Of a stretch of 64,000 bases of DNA, positions 36,675 to 43,751 are shown in pieces. The notes under the pieces were generated by a model. The model saw nothing but the letters and a program-made list of their open reading frames with translations. It did not search any database and was not told where the DNA came from. The DNA lies in assembly GCA_947496375.1 (NCBI GenBank), contig CANMCY010000008.1:30042-94041 (forward strand), read 5' to 3'. The stretch is from Flavobacteriales bacterium (GTDB lineage Bacteria > Bacteroidota > Bacteroidia > NS11-12g > UBA955). The translations under genes were made by a program, and so were the position numbers. Positions within the stretch are counted from its first letter, which is position 1, and each line of letters opens with the position of its first letter.

Positions 36675-36778
36675 ATGCAATAAAAATGATAAATGCACAT
36701 ATAAAAGTGCAAAAAACTAATAAAAAGGTATTTTAATCGTGCAAAAAATAGTAAATTTGCATTCATAAAAGTGCAAAA
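36675..36778 (+). promoter_or_regulatory. Four GTGCAAAA-like direct repeats at exact 32-bp spacing upstream of the AAA gene
   Basis: ATGCAATA (36675), GTGCAAAA (36707), GTGCAAAA (36739) and GTGCAAAA (36771) are each 32 bases apart, about three helical turns. The last copy runs into the ATG at 36778. A TAAATTTG -7 box (36752-36759) lies between the last two. Could be an operator array for autoregulation; AT-rich context lowers certainty. Confidence 0.5.
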
Positions 36779-37971
36779 TGGAACATTTTTTTGAACATTC
36801 TGCCCGGCTCATGTCTCGCGTTCGAACCTCTATATACAGGCAGGTTCAGGACAGCATTCATTGGGACGACAGGTTGATAGGCATTCTCGGCGCCAGAGGC
36901 ACAGGAAAATCCACGCTTCTGATTCAGCAAATGCGGAAACTGAACCTGCAGCGCAACGAGGTTGTGTATATGAGTCTCGATGACCTGTACTTTGCGGGAA
37001 ACTCACTCTTTCAGACCATAGAAGCGTTTATTCAACAGGGTGGCAAATACCTTTTTCTCGACGAGGTACACAAATACCCTGAATGGAGCAGGCATATTAA
37101 AAATGTATATGATATGTACCCCGAGTTGTATATTGTGTTCACGGGCTCTTCCGTTCTTGATTTGCGCAGGCAAGATGCCGATCTCAGTCGGCGTGCCGTG
37201 ATGTATCGCATGCAGGGCCTTTCATTTCGGGAGTATTTGCTCCTAAAACATAAGATGGAATTGCCATCTGTTACACTCGAATCGCTTTTTCTGGATGCAG
37301 GTGCAGCTTATGCTACTTTCCCCGAGGATTTTCGTCCATTTGTATACTTTGAAGATTACCTCAAAACCGGTTACTATCCATTTTTTACTGAAGGTGAAGC
37401 ATCCTATCATCGAAAATTGCAACAGGTAATCAGGCTGGTGCTCGAATCTGATTTGGCAGAAATGCCGGGTTTTGATGTTCGTAATGCCCGTAAAATGTTG
37501 CAGCTGCTGTATATTCTCGCATCCAATGTGCCGTTCAAGCCCAATGTTACCAAGCTGGCATCCCAGACAGGAATTGCACGCAATATTGTAAACAGTTATT
37601 TGCAACATTTGCAGGAGGCCAGTTTACTTACCCTGATGTATCATGAGGGCAACAGCACTGCCATACTTGCAAAACCAGAAAAGGTTTACCTGGAAAATCC
37701 CAACCTGTCTTATGCCATTGTTCCCGATTCCGTGAACCGAGGCAGTCTGCGAGAAACCTTTTTTGTTAATCAGGTAAAAATGCATGCCCATCTGGCACTG
37801 TCAAAACAGGGTGATTTTATTGTCGATGGAAAATACACCCTGGAAATTGGGGGTAAAAACAAGTCCAATGCGCAAATCAATCATATCCCACATGCGTATA
37901 GGGTACTTGATAATGTGGTGGTTCCTTATGGCAATGTTATCCCCCTTTGGATGTTCGGTTTTCTTTATTGA
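36778..37971 (+). CDS. AAA-family ATPase with DUF4143 domain
   Basis: 397 residues. N-terminal AAA_14 ATPase: Walker A GARGTGKST, VVYMSLDDLYF, Walker B YLFLDEVHKYPEWS and the sensor VFTGSSVLDL. The C-terminal DUF4143 region starts near residue 220 (LESDLAEMPGFDVRNARKML) and contains a winged-helix-like part (KLASQTGIARNIVNSYLQHL). Such proteins are common, cytosolic and poorly characterised; roles in stress or mobile elements have been suggested for relatives. Upstream repeats suggest dedicated regulation. Confidence 0.88.
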   Translation: MEHFFEHSARLMSRVRTSIYRQVQDSIHWDDRLIGILGARGTGKSTLLIQQMRKLNLQRNEVVYMSLDDLYFAGNSLFQTIEAFIQQGGKYLFLDEVHKYPEWSRHIKNVYDMYPELYIVFTGSSVLDLRRQDADLSRRAVMYRMQGLSFREYLLLKHKMELPSVTLESLFLDAGAAYATFPEDFRPFVYFEDYLKTGYYPFFTEGEASYHRKLQQVIRLVLESDLAEMPGFDVRNARKMLQLLYILASNVPFKPNVTKLASQTGIARNIVNSYLQHLQEASLLTLMYHEGNSTAILAKPEKVYLENPNLSYAIVPDSVNRGSLRETFFVNQVKMHAHLALSKQGDFIVDGKYTLEIGGKNKSNAQINHIPHAYRVLDNVVVPYGNVIPLWMFGFLY

Positions 37972-37977
37972 TGCCCC

Positions 37978-37985
37978 TATTTTTG
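37978..37985 (+). promoter_or_regulatory. -7 box TATTTTTG of the exonuclease III gene
   Basis: Exact TAnnTTTG match ending 4 bases before the ATG at 37990, predicting a leaderless message. Confidence 0.6.
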
Positions 37986-37989
37986 CCAT

Positions 37990-38751
37990 ATGAAAATTCT
38001 TACCTACAATGTCAACGGCATACGCAGTGCTGCTTCCAAGGGCCTTTTTGATTTTTTAAAGGACGAAAATCCTGATGTGGTTTGTCTGCAGGAAATCAAG
38101 GCCACACAAGATCAGGCCGATATAGCTGCCATCGAGGCGTTGGGGTATCATCATTTCTGGTTTTCAGCGATTAAAAAGGGGTATAGCGGGGTGGCCATTT
38201 TCAGCAAACAAGCCCCCAACCATGTGCATTACGGCTGTGATAATGAAGAATACGACCACGAAGGCCGCGTCATCCGCGCCGATTTTGATAATTACAGTGT
38301 TATTTCAGCGTATTTCCCCAGCGGCACCAGTGGAGATCACCGCCAGGATGTAAAGTATAAGTTCCTGGATTATTTCTTTGACTATTGCAATCAACTGCGC
38401 AAAACCTTACCCGGACTGGTGGTGTGTGGCGATTACAATATCTGTCATAAACCCATCGACATCCACGATCCGGTGAGCAACAAAAACAGCACAGGATTTT
38501 TACCCGAAGAACGGGCCTGGATGGACAAATGGTTTAACAATGGCATGGTGGATACCTTCCGCGAATTTCACCCCGAGCCGCACCGCTATACCTGGTGGAG
38601 TTTTAGGGCCAACGCCAGGGCCAACAACAAGGGCTGGAGAATTGATTATATCAGCGTATCCGAAAACCTAAAAGCAAACCTCAAATCGGCGGATATATTG
38701 GCGGATGCCAAACATTCGGATCATTGCCCTTCCTATGTGGTAATGTTGTAA
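37990..38751 (+). CDS. xth: Exodeoxyribonuclease III / AP endonuclease
   Basis: 253 residues, ExoIII/APE1 fold. It cuts at abasic sites and removes 3' blocking groups in base-excision repair. Motifs: TYNVNGIRSA, CLQEIKA (metal Glu), GDYNICHKPIDIHDP (Asp-Asn pair), WRIDYISVS and the catalytic SDHCPS His at the end. Its last three codons lie in a perfect 38-base palindrome shared with the convergent cyclo-ligase gene. Confidence 0.95.
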   Translation: MKILTYNVNGIRSAASKGLFDFLKDENPDVVCLQEIKATQDQADIAAIEALGYHHFWFSAIKKGYSGVAIFSKQAPNHVHYGCDNEEYDHEGRVIRADFDNYSVISAYFPSGTSGDHRQDVKYKFLDYFFDYCNQLRKTLPGLVVCGDYNICHKPIDIHDPVSNKNSTGFLPEERAWMDKWFNNGMVDTFREFHPEPHRYTWWSFRANARANNKGWRIDYISVSENLKANLKSADILADAKHSDHCPSYVVML

Positions 38752-38780
38752 AGACGCATAATTATGCGTCTTTACAACAT
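38743..38780. terminator. Perfect 38-bp palindrome shared by two convergent gene ends
   Basis: The palindrome (arms starting ATGTTGTAAAGACGCATAA) contains the last codons and stops of both exonuclease III (plus) and the AIR synthase gene (minus). It can act as a bidirectional terminator, although U-runs are short. Its core AGACGCAT/ATGCGTCT looks like a family of interspersed palindromes seen in many bacterial genomes. Confidence 0.75.
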
Positions 38781-39931
38781 TCACCCCATTCACCCGAAAT
38801 GGTGAGGGATTTTTTGTCCGATGCCTCGGTATAGCCGATTATCGCGCTATCGATATGATACGATTTGGCAATATCCATCATGGTTTCAGCCGATTTTTCA
38901 TCGGTATAAATCTCCAGGCGGTGCCCCATGTTAAAGACCCTGAACATTTCTGACCAATCGGTGCCGCTTTCTTCTTTAATCATCCGGAATAATGGCGGAA
39001 TGGGTAACAGGTTGTTTTTTACCACATGAATATTGTCGGTAAAGTGCAAAACCTTGGTTTGTCCGCCGCCGCTGCAGTGCACCATACCTTTTACAGCGGG
39101 TCTCAGTTCTTTTAGTATGCTTTTAACCAGTGGTGCGTAGGTGCGAGTCGGTGATAATACAAGTTTTCCGGCATCCAGCGGACTGCCCGCAACCGCATCA
39201 GTGAGCTTTTTGCTGCCGCAATACACCACGTTTTCGGGGAGGGCAGTATCGTATGATTCAGGATATTTCTCTCGGTACATGCTGCTAAAAACATCGTGGC
39301 GCGCGCTGGTGAGACCATTGCTGCCCATGCCACCGTTGTATTCGGTTTCGTAGGTGGTTTGGCCGTAAGAAGCAAAGCCCACAATCACCTGCCCGGGGGC
39401 AATGGTATGGTTACTGATAATATCGCTGCGCTTTGCCCTTGCAGTTAATGTTGAATCTACAATAAGTGTGCGCACCAAATCGCCCACATCGGCAGTTTCG
39501 CCTCCGGTGGTGTAGATTTCAATGCCCATGTCGCGCATGGAAGCGCAAAACTCCTCGGTACCGTTGATGATGGCGGCAATCACTTCACCCGGGATGAGGT
39601 TTTTATTGCGGCCAATGGTGCTGCTCAGCAGGAAAGGACCGGTAACGCCCACGCAGAGCAGGTCGTCGGTGTTCATCACAATTGCATCCTGCGCAATGCC
39701 TTTCCATACGCTCATATCGCCGGTTTCGCGCCAGTAGAGGTAGGCCAGACTGCTCTTGGTGCCGGCACCATCGGCATGCATAATGTTGCAGAATTCAGGG
39801 TCATTGCCCAGCAGGTCGGGAATGATTTTGCAGAATGCCTTGGGGTAAAGGCCTTTATCGACGTGCCGGATGGCGTTGTGCACATCCTCTTTTTGGCTGG
39901 AAACACCGCGCAAACCGTATTTATCCTGCAT
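38762..39931 (-). CDS. purM: Phosphoribosylformylglycinamidine cyclo-ligase (AIR synthase, PurM type)
   Basis: 389 residues from the ATG at 39931; the further upstream in-frame ATG at 39949 would include the promoter box and is rejected. Closes the imidazole ring in purine synthesis (FGAM to AIR, ATP-dependent). Motifs: MHADGAGTKSSLAYLYW, DDLLCVGVTGPFLLSSTIGRNK, IYTTGGETADVGDLVRT and VHCSGGGQTKVLHF. The long Bacteroidota form differs from E. coli PurM in sequence details but keeps the fold signatures. Its C-terminus is encoded by the shared palindrome. Confidence 0.9.
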   Translation of the reverse strand: MQDKYGLRGVSSQKEDVHNAIRHVDKGLYPKAFCKIIPDLLGNDPEFCNIMHADGAGTKSSLAYLYWRETGDMSVWKGIAQDAIVMNTDDLLCVGVTGPFLLSSTIGRNKNLIPGEVIAAIINGTEEFCASMRDMGIEIYTTGGETADVGDLVRTLIVDSTLTARAKRSDIISNHTIAPGQVIVGFASYGQTTYETEYNGGMGSNGLTSARHDVFSSMYREKYPESYDTALPENVVYCGSKKLTDAVAGSPLDAGKLVLSPTRTYAPLVKSILKELRPAVKGMVHCSGGGQTKVLHFTDNIHVVKNNLLPIPPLFRMIKEESGTDWSEMFRVFNMGHRLEIYTDEKSAETMMDIAKSYHIDSAIIGYTEASDKKSLTISGEWGECCKDA

Positions 39932-39936
39932 GAGTG

Positions 39937-39944
39937 CAAATATA
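39937..39944 (-). promoter_or_regulatory. -7 box TATATTTG of the AIR synthase gene
   Basis: Exact TAnnTTTG match on the minus strand, 5 bases before the ATG at 39931. It decides the start codon. Confidence 0.65.
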
Positions 39945-40010
39945 CGCAAGGGGTTTCGAGAACTTTTTAAAAGTTGTCCATTACAGGATGCAACCTATTC
40001 ACAAATCCCC

Positions 40011-40018
40011 GATTTTTG
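40011..40018 (+). promoter_or_regulatory. -7-like box GATTTTTG of surE
   Basis: One base from TAnnTTTG, ending 4 bases before the surE ATG, the same spacing as in the exonuclease III gene. Confidence 0.45.
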
Positions 40019-40022
40019 CAAT

Positions 40023-40793
40023 ATGACAAAACCCCTGATATTGATCAGCAATGATGACGGAATTACTTCACCCGGTATATCGGCCCTGGTAGAAACCATG
40101 CTCGAGCTGGGCGAGGTGATTGTGGTGGCGCCGGATAAGCCCCAGAGTGCCATGGGACACGCCATTACCATCAACCAGCCCATTCGGCTTACCAAGGTAG
40201 AGCTGTTTCAGGGGGTGGAGTCATGGCAGTGCAGCGGAACACCCGTAGACTGCGTAAAAATTGCCATTGACAAGATATTGCCCCGCAAACCCGATCTGAT
40301 GGTTTCAGGGATTAATCATGGCAGCAACAGCAGCATCAATGTAATTTATTCAGGCACCATGAGTGCCGCCATGGAAGGGGCAATTGACGGGATGAAAGCC
40401 ATTGGTTTTTCATTATGCGATTACAGCTGGGATGCCAATTTTCTTCCTGCGAAACCTTTCATTAAAAAGATTGCCGAGAATGTGCTCAATAATAATTTGC
40501 CATACGGCACCCTGCTGAATGTGAATATTCCCAAGCCCGAAGACGGCGTTATCAAAGGAATCAAGGTTTGCCGACAGGCGCAGGCCAAGTGGAAAGAAGA
40601 TTTTGATCAGCGTACCGACCCGTTTGGCAGAACCTATTACTGGATGACCGGTAAATTTGTGAATATGGATCACGGACAGGATACCGACGAATGGGCGTTG
40701 CAAAACGGATATATTTCTGTGGTGCCCACCATGTTTGATTTAACCGATCATCAGCGCATTGGTACGCTTAATAACTGGGATTTGAATGGATAG
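40023..40793 (+). CDS. surE: 5'/3'-nucleotidase SurE
   Basis: 256 residues from the ATG at 40023; an in-frame start at 39870 would overlap the divergent AIR synthase gene and is rejected. Metal-dependent phosphatase of nucleoside monophosphates and short polyphosphate. Motifs: ISNDDGITSPGI (Asp-Asp metal ligands), VVAPDKPQSAMGHAIT, SGTPVDCVKIA and SGINHGSNSSINVIYSGTMS. Its end overlaps the next ATG by 8 bases. Confidence 0.94.
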   Translation: MTKPLILISNDDGITSPGISALVETMLELGEVIVVAPDKPQSAMGHAITINQPIRLTKVELFQGVESWQCSGTPVDCVKIAIDKILPRKPDLMVSGINHGSNSSINVIYSGTMSAAMEGAIDGMKAIGFSLCDYSWDANFLPAKPFIKKIAENVLNNNLPYGTLLNVNIPKPEDGVIKGIKVCRQAQAKWKEDFDQRTDPFGRTYYWMTGKFVNMDHGQDTDEWALQNGYISVVPTMFDLTDHQRIGTLNNWDLNG

Positions 40794-41082
40794 AATTATT
40801 CAGCTCATCAGCGGTTTACTCATAGCGGCCATGCTGCCCATGCTGGTGGCGGGCTGGATTGCCATGGCACAGGGCATACAGTTTCAGACCATCATTTACG
40901 CCATATTGCATGGCAAGGGATTTTATAATACCTATTATCAGGTGGGTGTGGCGGCTAATATTGGCCTATTCTTCCTGATTATGCGCAATCCCAAATTGCT
41001 CAATTTTGGTCGTGGCTGGCTGATTGCCACAGTGCTGAATGCCTTGTGGACCATCATTATTGACCTGAACTGGTTTACATGA
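40786..41082 (+). CDS. Small integral membrane protein
   Basis: 98 residues with three predicted TM helices (residues ~6-28, ~50-68, ~76-94) and no catalytic motif. It overlaps surE by 8 bases and lpxB by four (ATGA), so it is translated as part of a surE-lpxB operon. I do not recognise a named family; a role linked to lipid A synthesis is only suggested by position. Confidence 0.75.
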   Translation: MDRIIQLISGLLIAAMLPMLVAGWIAMAQGIQFQTIIYAILHGKGFYNTYYQVGVAANIGLFFLIMRNPKLLNFGRGWLIATVLNALWTIIIDLNWFT

Positions 41083-42206
41083 GCCGGCCCCACACATATT
41101 ACCTGGTGGCAGGCGAGGCCAGCGGCGATTTGCATGGCGCCAATCTCATTGCGGCCATCAAGAAACTTGATCCCGAAGCCCATATTCGCTGCTGGGGAGG
41201 TGATTTGATGCAGCAGGCAGGAGGGGAGCTGGTTTCGCATTACCGTGAGCGTGCCTTTATGGGTCTGTGGGAGGTGATTAAAAATATCCGAACCATTGGC
41301 AGGTTTTTGAAACAGGCCGAAAAGGATATACTCAACACCAAGCCCAATGTGCTGGTGCTGATTGATAATCCGGGTTTTAATATGCGGCTGGCCAAATTCG
41401 CCCATAGGGCGGGCATTCCGGTGCACTACTACATTGCGCCCAAGGTTTGGGCATGGAATACAGGCAGGGTAAAGGCCATCAGGGAGAATGTAGATAAGTT
41501 GTATTCCATTTTGCCGTTTGAGCCCGAATTTTTCAAAAAACACGGGGTAGATGCAGAATATGTAGGCAATCCCGTATTGGATGAAATAGCCCTTAAAAAG
41601 CAAATTCTGTCTACTAAATCGCAATATTGCGATGGGGTAAAAAATATTGCATTGCTGCCCGGCAGCAGGGCTAATGAAATAAGCAATGCTATGCCCATAA
41701 TGATGGAACTGGCGGCATTAAAACCGGAGTGGAAGTTTAGTGTGGCTATGGCACCCAGTTTTGGCAGGGATTTTTACAGCCGTTTTGCATTACCTGAAAA
41801 TATGCAATTGTGCGAGGGAAAAACCTACGAAGTGCTGGCCCAAAGCGATGCGGCAGTGGTTACCAGTGGCACGGCCACGTTGGAAACTGCGCTGCTAAAG
41901 GTTCCGCAGGTGGTTTGTTACCTGGTGGCTGCCCTTACCTACTGGATAGGCAAGCGGGTGATTAAAGTGCCTTATATATCGCTGGTAAATTTGATATTAA
42001 ATAAACCTACGGTTCCCGAATTAATACAGGGTGATTTTAATGCGGCGAAAATAGCTGCGCACTTGGAATCCTTGCTCGAGGGGCCGCAACGGGAACAGCA
42101 GCTACAGGAGTATGCGCTACTTGAAACCATGCTTGGAGAGGCGGGGGCGTCGGAGAGGGTGGCGGAGAAGGTGGTGCGGTCGGTGAGGGATAGGAAGGAA
42201 GGGTGA
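41079..42206 (+). CDS. lpxB: Lipid-A-disaccharide synthase
   Basis: 375 residues. Joins UDP-2,3-diacylglucosamine and lipid X in lipid A synthesis at the inner membrane. Motifs: YLVAGEASGDLHGANLI at the N-terminus, VLIDNPGFNMRLAKFA, YYIAPKVWAW, YVGNPVLDE, LLPGSRANEI and SGTATLETALLKVPQVVCY. It confirms a Gram-negative envelope. An LpxH-like phosphoesterase, the preceding step, is encoded at 48.8 kb. Confidence 0.95.
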   Translation: MSRPHTYYLVAGEASGDLHGANLIAAIKKLDPEAHIRCWGGDLMQQAGGELVSHYRERAFMGLWEVIKNIRTIGRFLKQAEKDILNTKPNVLVLIDNPGFNMRLAKFAHRAGIPVHYYIAPKVWAWNTGRVKAIRENVDKLYSILPFEPEFFKKHGVDAEYVGNPVLDEIALKKQILSTKSQYCDGVKNIALLPGSRANEISNAMPIMMELAALKPEWKFSVAMAPSFGRDFYSRFALPENMQLCEGKTYEVLAQSDAAVVTSGTATLETALLKVPQVVCYLVAALTYWIGKRVIKVPYISLVNLILNKPTVPELIQGDFNAAKIAAHLESLLEGPQREQQLQEYALLETMLGEAGASERVAEKVVRSVRDRKEG

Positions 42207-42250
42207 GTTTTTATAGCGGTGTTGGGCTTGGCGGAGTTGTCGTCACTTTT

Positions 42251-42550
42251 TTATTCAATTAATCTGTTTTTTAAATCCATGCGCTCATGCAGTATCCTGA
42301 TAATTTCTATTTCTTGCTCACTTATAATTTGATAGAATATGATGTGCTTACCTGTTCGGAGTCCAAATAGGTTGCTATTTATTTCTTCATATTTTTTTCC
42401 AAGGTCTGGATTTATTCCAATTTGTTTACATGCAAAGTTTAAACTTGCATAGTACTTATCTGCTTGCTTTTCAGACCATTTGTCAATTGTGTAATTCCAA
42501 ATATTATTTAAGTCGTCAATGGCAGCTTGTCTTAAAACAACTTTAGCCAT
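42251..42550 (-). CDS. parE: RelE/ParE family toxin
   Basis: 99 residues. Matches ParE/RelE: AAIDDLNNIWNYTIDKWSEKQADKYY, the middle block NPDLGKKYEEI, GLRTGKHIIFYQI and IIRILHERMD. ParE toxins poison gyrase, RelE relatives cut mRNA; the sequence does not settle which applies. It overlaps the antitoxin gene by 8 bases. Confidence 0.9.
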   Translation of the reverse strand: MAKVVLRQAAIDDLNNIWNYTIDKWSEKQADKYYASLNFACKQIGINPDLGKKYEEINSNLFGLRTGKHIIFYQIISEQEIEIIRILHERMDLKNRLIE

Positions 42551-42785
42551 TTTTACTTTTCTTCAATAATTTTAAGTTTTCGTCGAAATCAAAATTCTCA
42601 ATTCTAGGGCTATCTAATCCTTCCTGAATGGCTGATTTCAAAGCAAGCATTTTGGTTTCTTCATCTTCTAAGAGTCGAAGTCCGGCGCGAATTACTTCGC
42701 TGACATTCTTGTAGCGTCCAGCAGCTATTTGGCTGCTTACAAACTGGTCAAAGTAGTGGCCCAGTGATATGGATGTATTCTTCAT
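42543..42785 (-). CDS. parD: ParD/CopG-type antitoxin
   Basis: About 80 residues from the ATG at 42785; another in-frame ATG is at 42791. Ribbon-helix-helix N-terminus (NTSISLGHYFDQFVSSQI, GRYKNVSEVIRAGLRLLEDEE) is the ParD signature, with an acidic C-terminal tail that would cover the toxin. Its promoter is occupied by a 17-base palindrome, the expected operator for self-repression. Confidence 0.92.
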   Translation of the reverse strand: MKNTSISLGHYFDQFVSSQIAAGRYKNVSEVIRAGLRLLEDEETKMLALKSAIQEGLDSPRIENFDFDENLKLLKKSKNG

Positions 42786-42800
42786 ATGCATTACTTTTTA

Positions 42801-42830
42801 CAAAGTTACCAAAAATTGGTAAATATGCAA
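42801..42830 (-). promoter_or_regulatory. parDE promoter with embedded palindromic operator
   Basis: On the minus strand TTG (42830-42828), a 19-base spacer and TAACTTTG (42808-42801): full Bacteroidota consensus. The spacer holds the palindrome TTACCAA-AAA-TTGGTAA (42806-42822), which also overlaps the -7 box, so ParD or ParDE binding would block RNA polymerase. The rest of 42831-42999 shows nothing recognisable. Confidence 0.75.
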
Positions 42831-42999
42831 GTAGCCTGATTGTTGATTAGACGCTTTATATCGATTGTGTGCGTGCTGATGAGCAAAATTGCCACTAACT
42901 CATTTATAGCGTAAGTTTTCACCTTCAGGTATTCCCTTTTTAATGCGCCTTTAATAGGGCATTGCAAAGAACCTATAGCCGTGGCCAACCATACATGGC

Positions 43000-43419
43000 T
43001 CATTCAGATGGCCGATCACCCAAATTAAGCGTTCTTCTGATTCGCACTTCTCCGGCCGGGTTCTTCGTGTGGATTAAACATTCAGGGAGAGGTATGTTTT
43101 TCTCCAGACAAAAACTCTTCAAAAATGCTGCTGACCTTCTTCCGGTGGGTTCTGTAAATTGTTTGTAAGCATGTTCGTATGCCTCAACGCCTTTCCACAT
43201 CGCAGGATGATAGTGTTCATCATCCAGGTCGTGGTCAAATGAAACCAGTTTTGGGAATTCGCCATCTTCCCACCGAGTCTCCAGTTCCTGAACAAATGCT
43301 TCATGGCTTTTTACAATCACCCATGTCTCTGTGCCGTAGCGTTCGTCATCCTTGTATTCCAGACAGTCTTCGGGGATTCTGTAGTCATCTAAAAAAAGGT
43401 TGTAATGTTTCATGTTCAA
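43000..43419 (-). CDS. Stand-alone cREC (cyclic-phosphate processing receiver-like) domain protein
   Basis: About 139 residues. YNLFLDDYRIP at the N-terminus, WVIVKSHEAFVQEL and LVSFDHDLDDE are the pattern of the cREC domain, a degenerate receiver-like fold named from its link to cyclic-phosphate nucleotide processing and found in conflict or RNA-repair contexts. The family assignment is from pattern memory. The start may be at 43419 or the Met two codons later. No partner enzyme is adjacent. Confidence 0.65.
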   Translation of the reverse strand: MNMKHYNLFLDDYRIPEDCLEYKDDERYGTETWVIVKSHEAFVQELETRWEDGEFPKLVSFDHDLDDEHYHPAMWKGVEAYEHAYKQFTEPTGRRSAAFLKSFCLEKNIPLPECLIHTKNPAGEVRIRRTLNLGDRPSE

Positions 43420-43528
43420 GCGGGTGTAAGTATTAATGAATGATAATGCAATTTACAAATAAAAATATATTTTGTAGTGTTATTCAAACTGATGCTTAAG
43501 CATTGGAGACAGTGTCTTTCGTAAAAAA

Positions 43529-43561
43529 TTTGCGGAAGTGACAGGTAAAGTATTAAATTTG
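43529..43561 (+). promoter_or_regulatory. Promoter of tRNA-Ala
   Basis: TTTG at 43529-43532, a 21-base spacer and TAAATTTG at 43554-43561, 10 bases before the tRNA 5' end. Confidence 0.75.
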
Positions 43562-43571
43562 CAGTCCCAAA

Positions 43572-43645
<74 letters not shown>

Positions 43646-43651
43646 CAGAAG

Positions 43652-43675
43652 ACCCGCGAAAATGCGGGTTTTTTT
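43652..43675 (+). terminator. Terminator of tRNA-Ala
   Basis: 6-bp stem ACCCGC/GCGGGT with a 6-base loop followed by a T-run, 7 bases after the tRNA. Confidence 0.85.
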
Positions 43676-43697
43676 ATGGGATTTAGTTTTCACACAT

Positions 43698-43735
43698 AAA
43701 ACAAAAACCCGGCTTCTCAGCCGGGTTTTTGTTTT
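43698..43735. terminator. Terminator of the choice-of-anchor protein gene
   Basis: 17-bp perfect stem with a TCTC loop and A/T flanks, 17 bases past the minus-strand stop at 43752; it can work in both directions. Confidence 0.88.
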
Positions 43736-43751
43736 ATTGGATTGGATAGGT

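Noticed and set aside
39870..40022. Upstream extension of surE
   Set aside because: It would overlap the divergent AIR synthase start and its promoter, and the extra residues are not part of the SurE fold, which begins at 40023.
42806..43003. 65-codon frame on the minus strand between parDE and the cREC gene
   Set aside because: It overlaps the parDE promoter and operator, has no ribosome-binding site and resembles no family.
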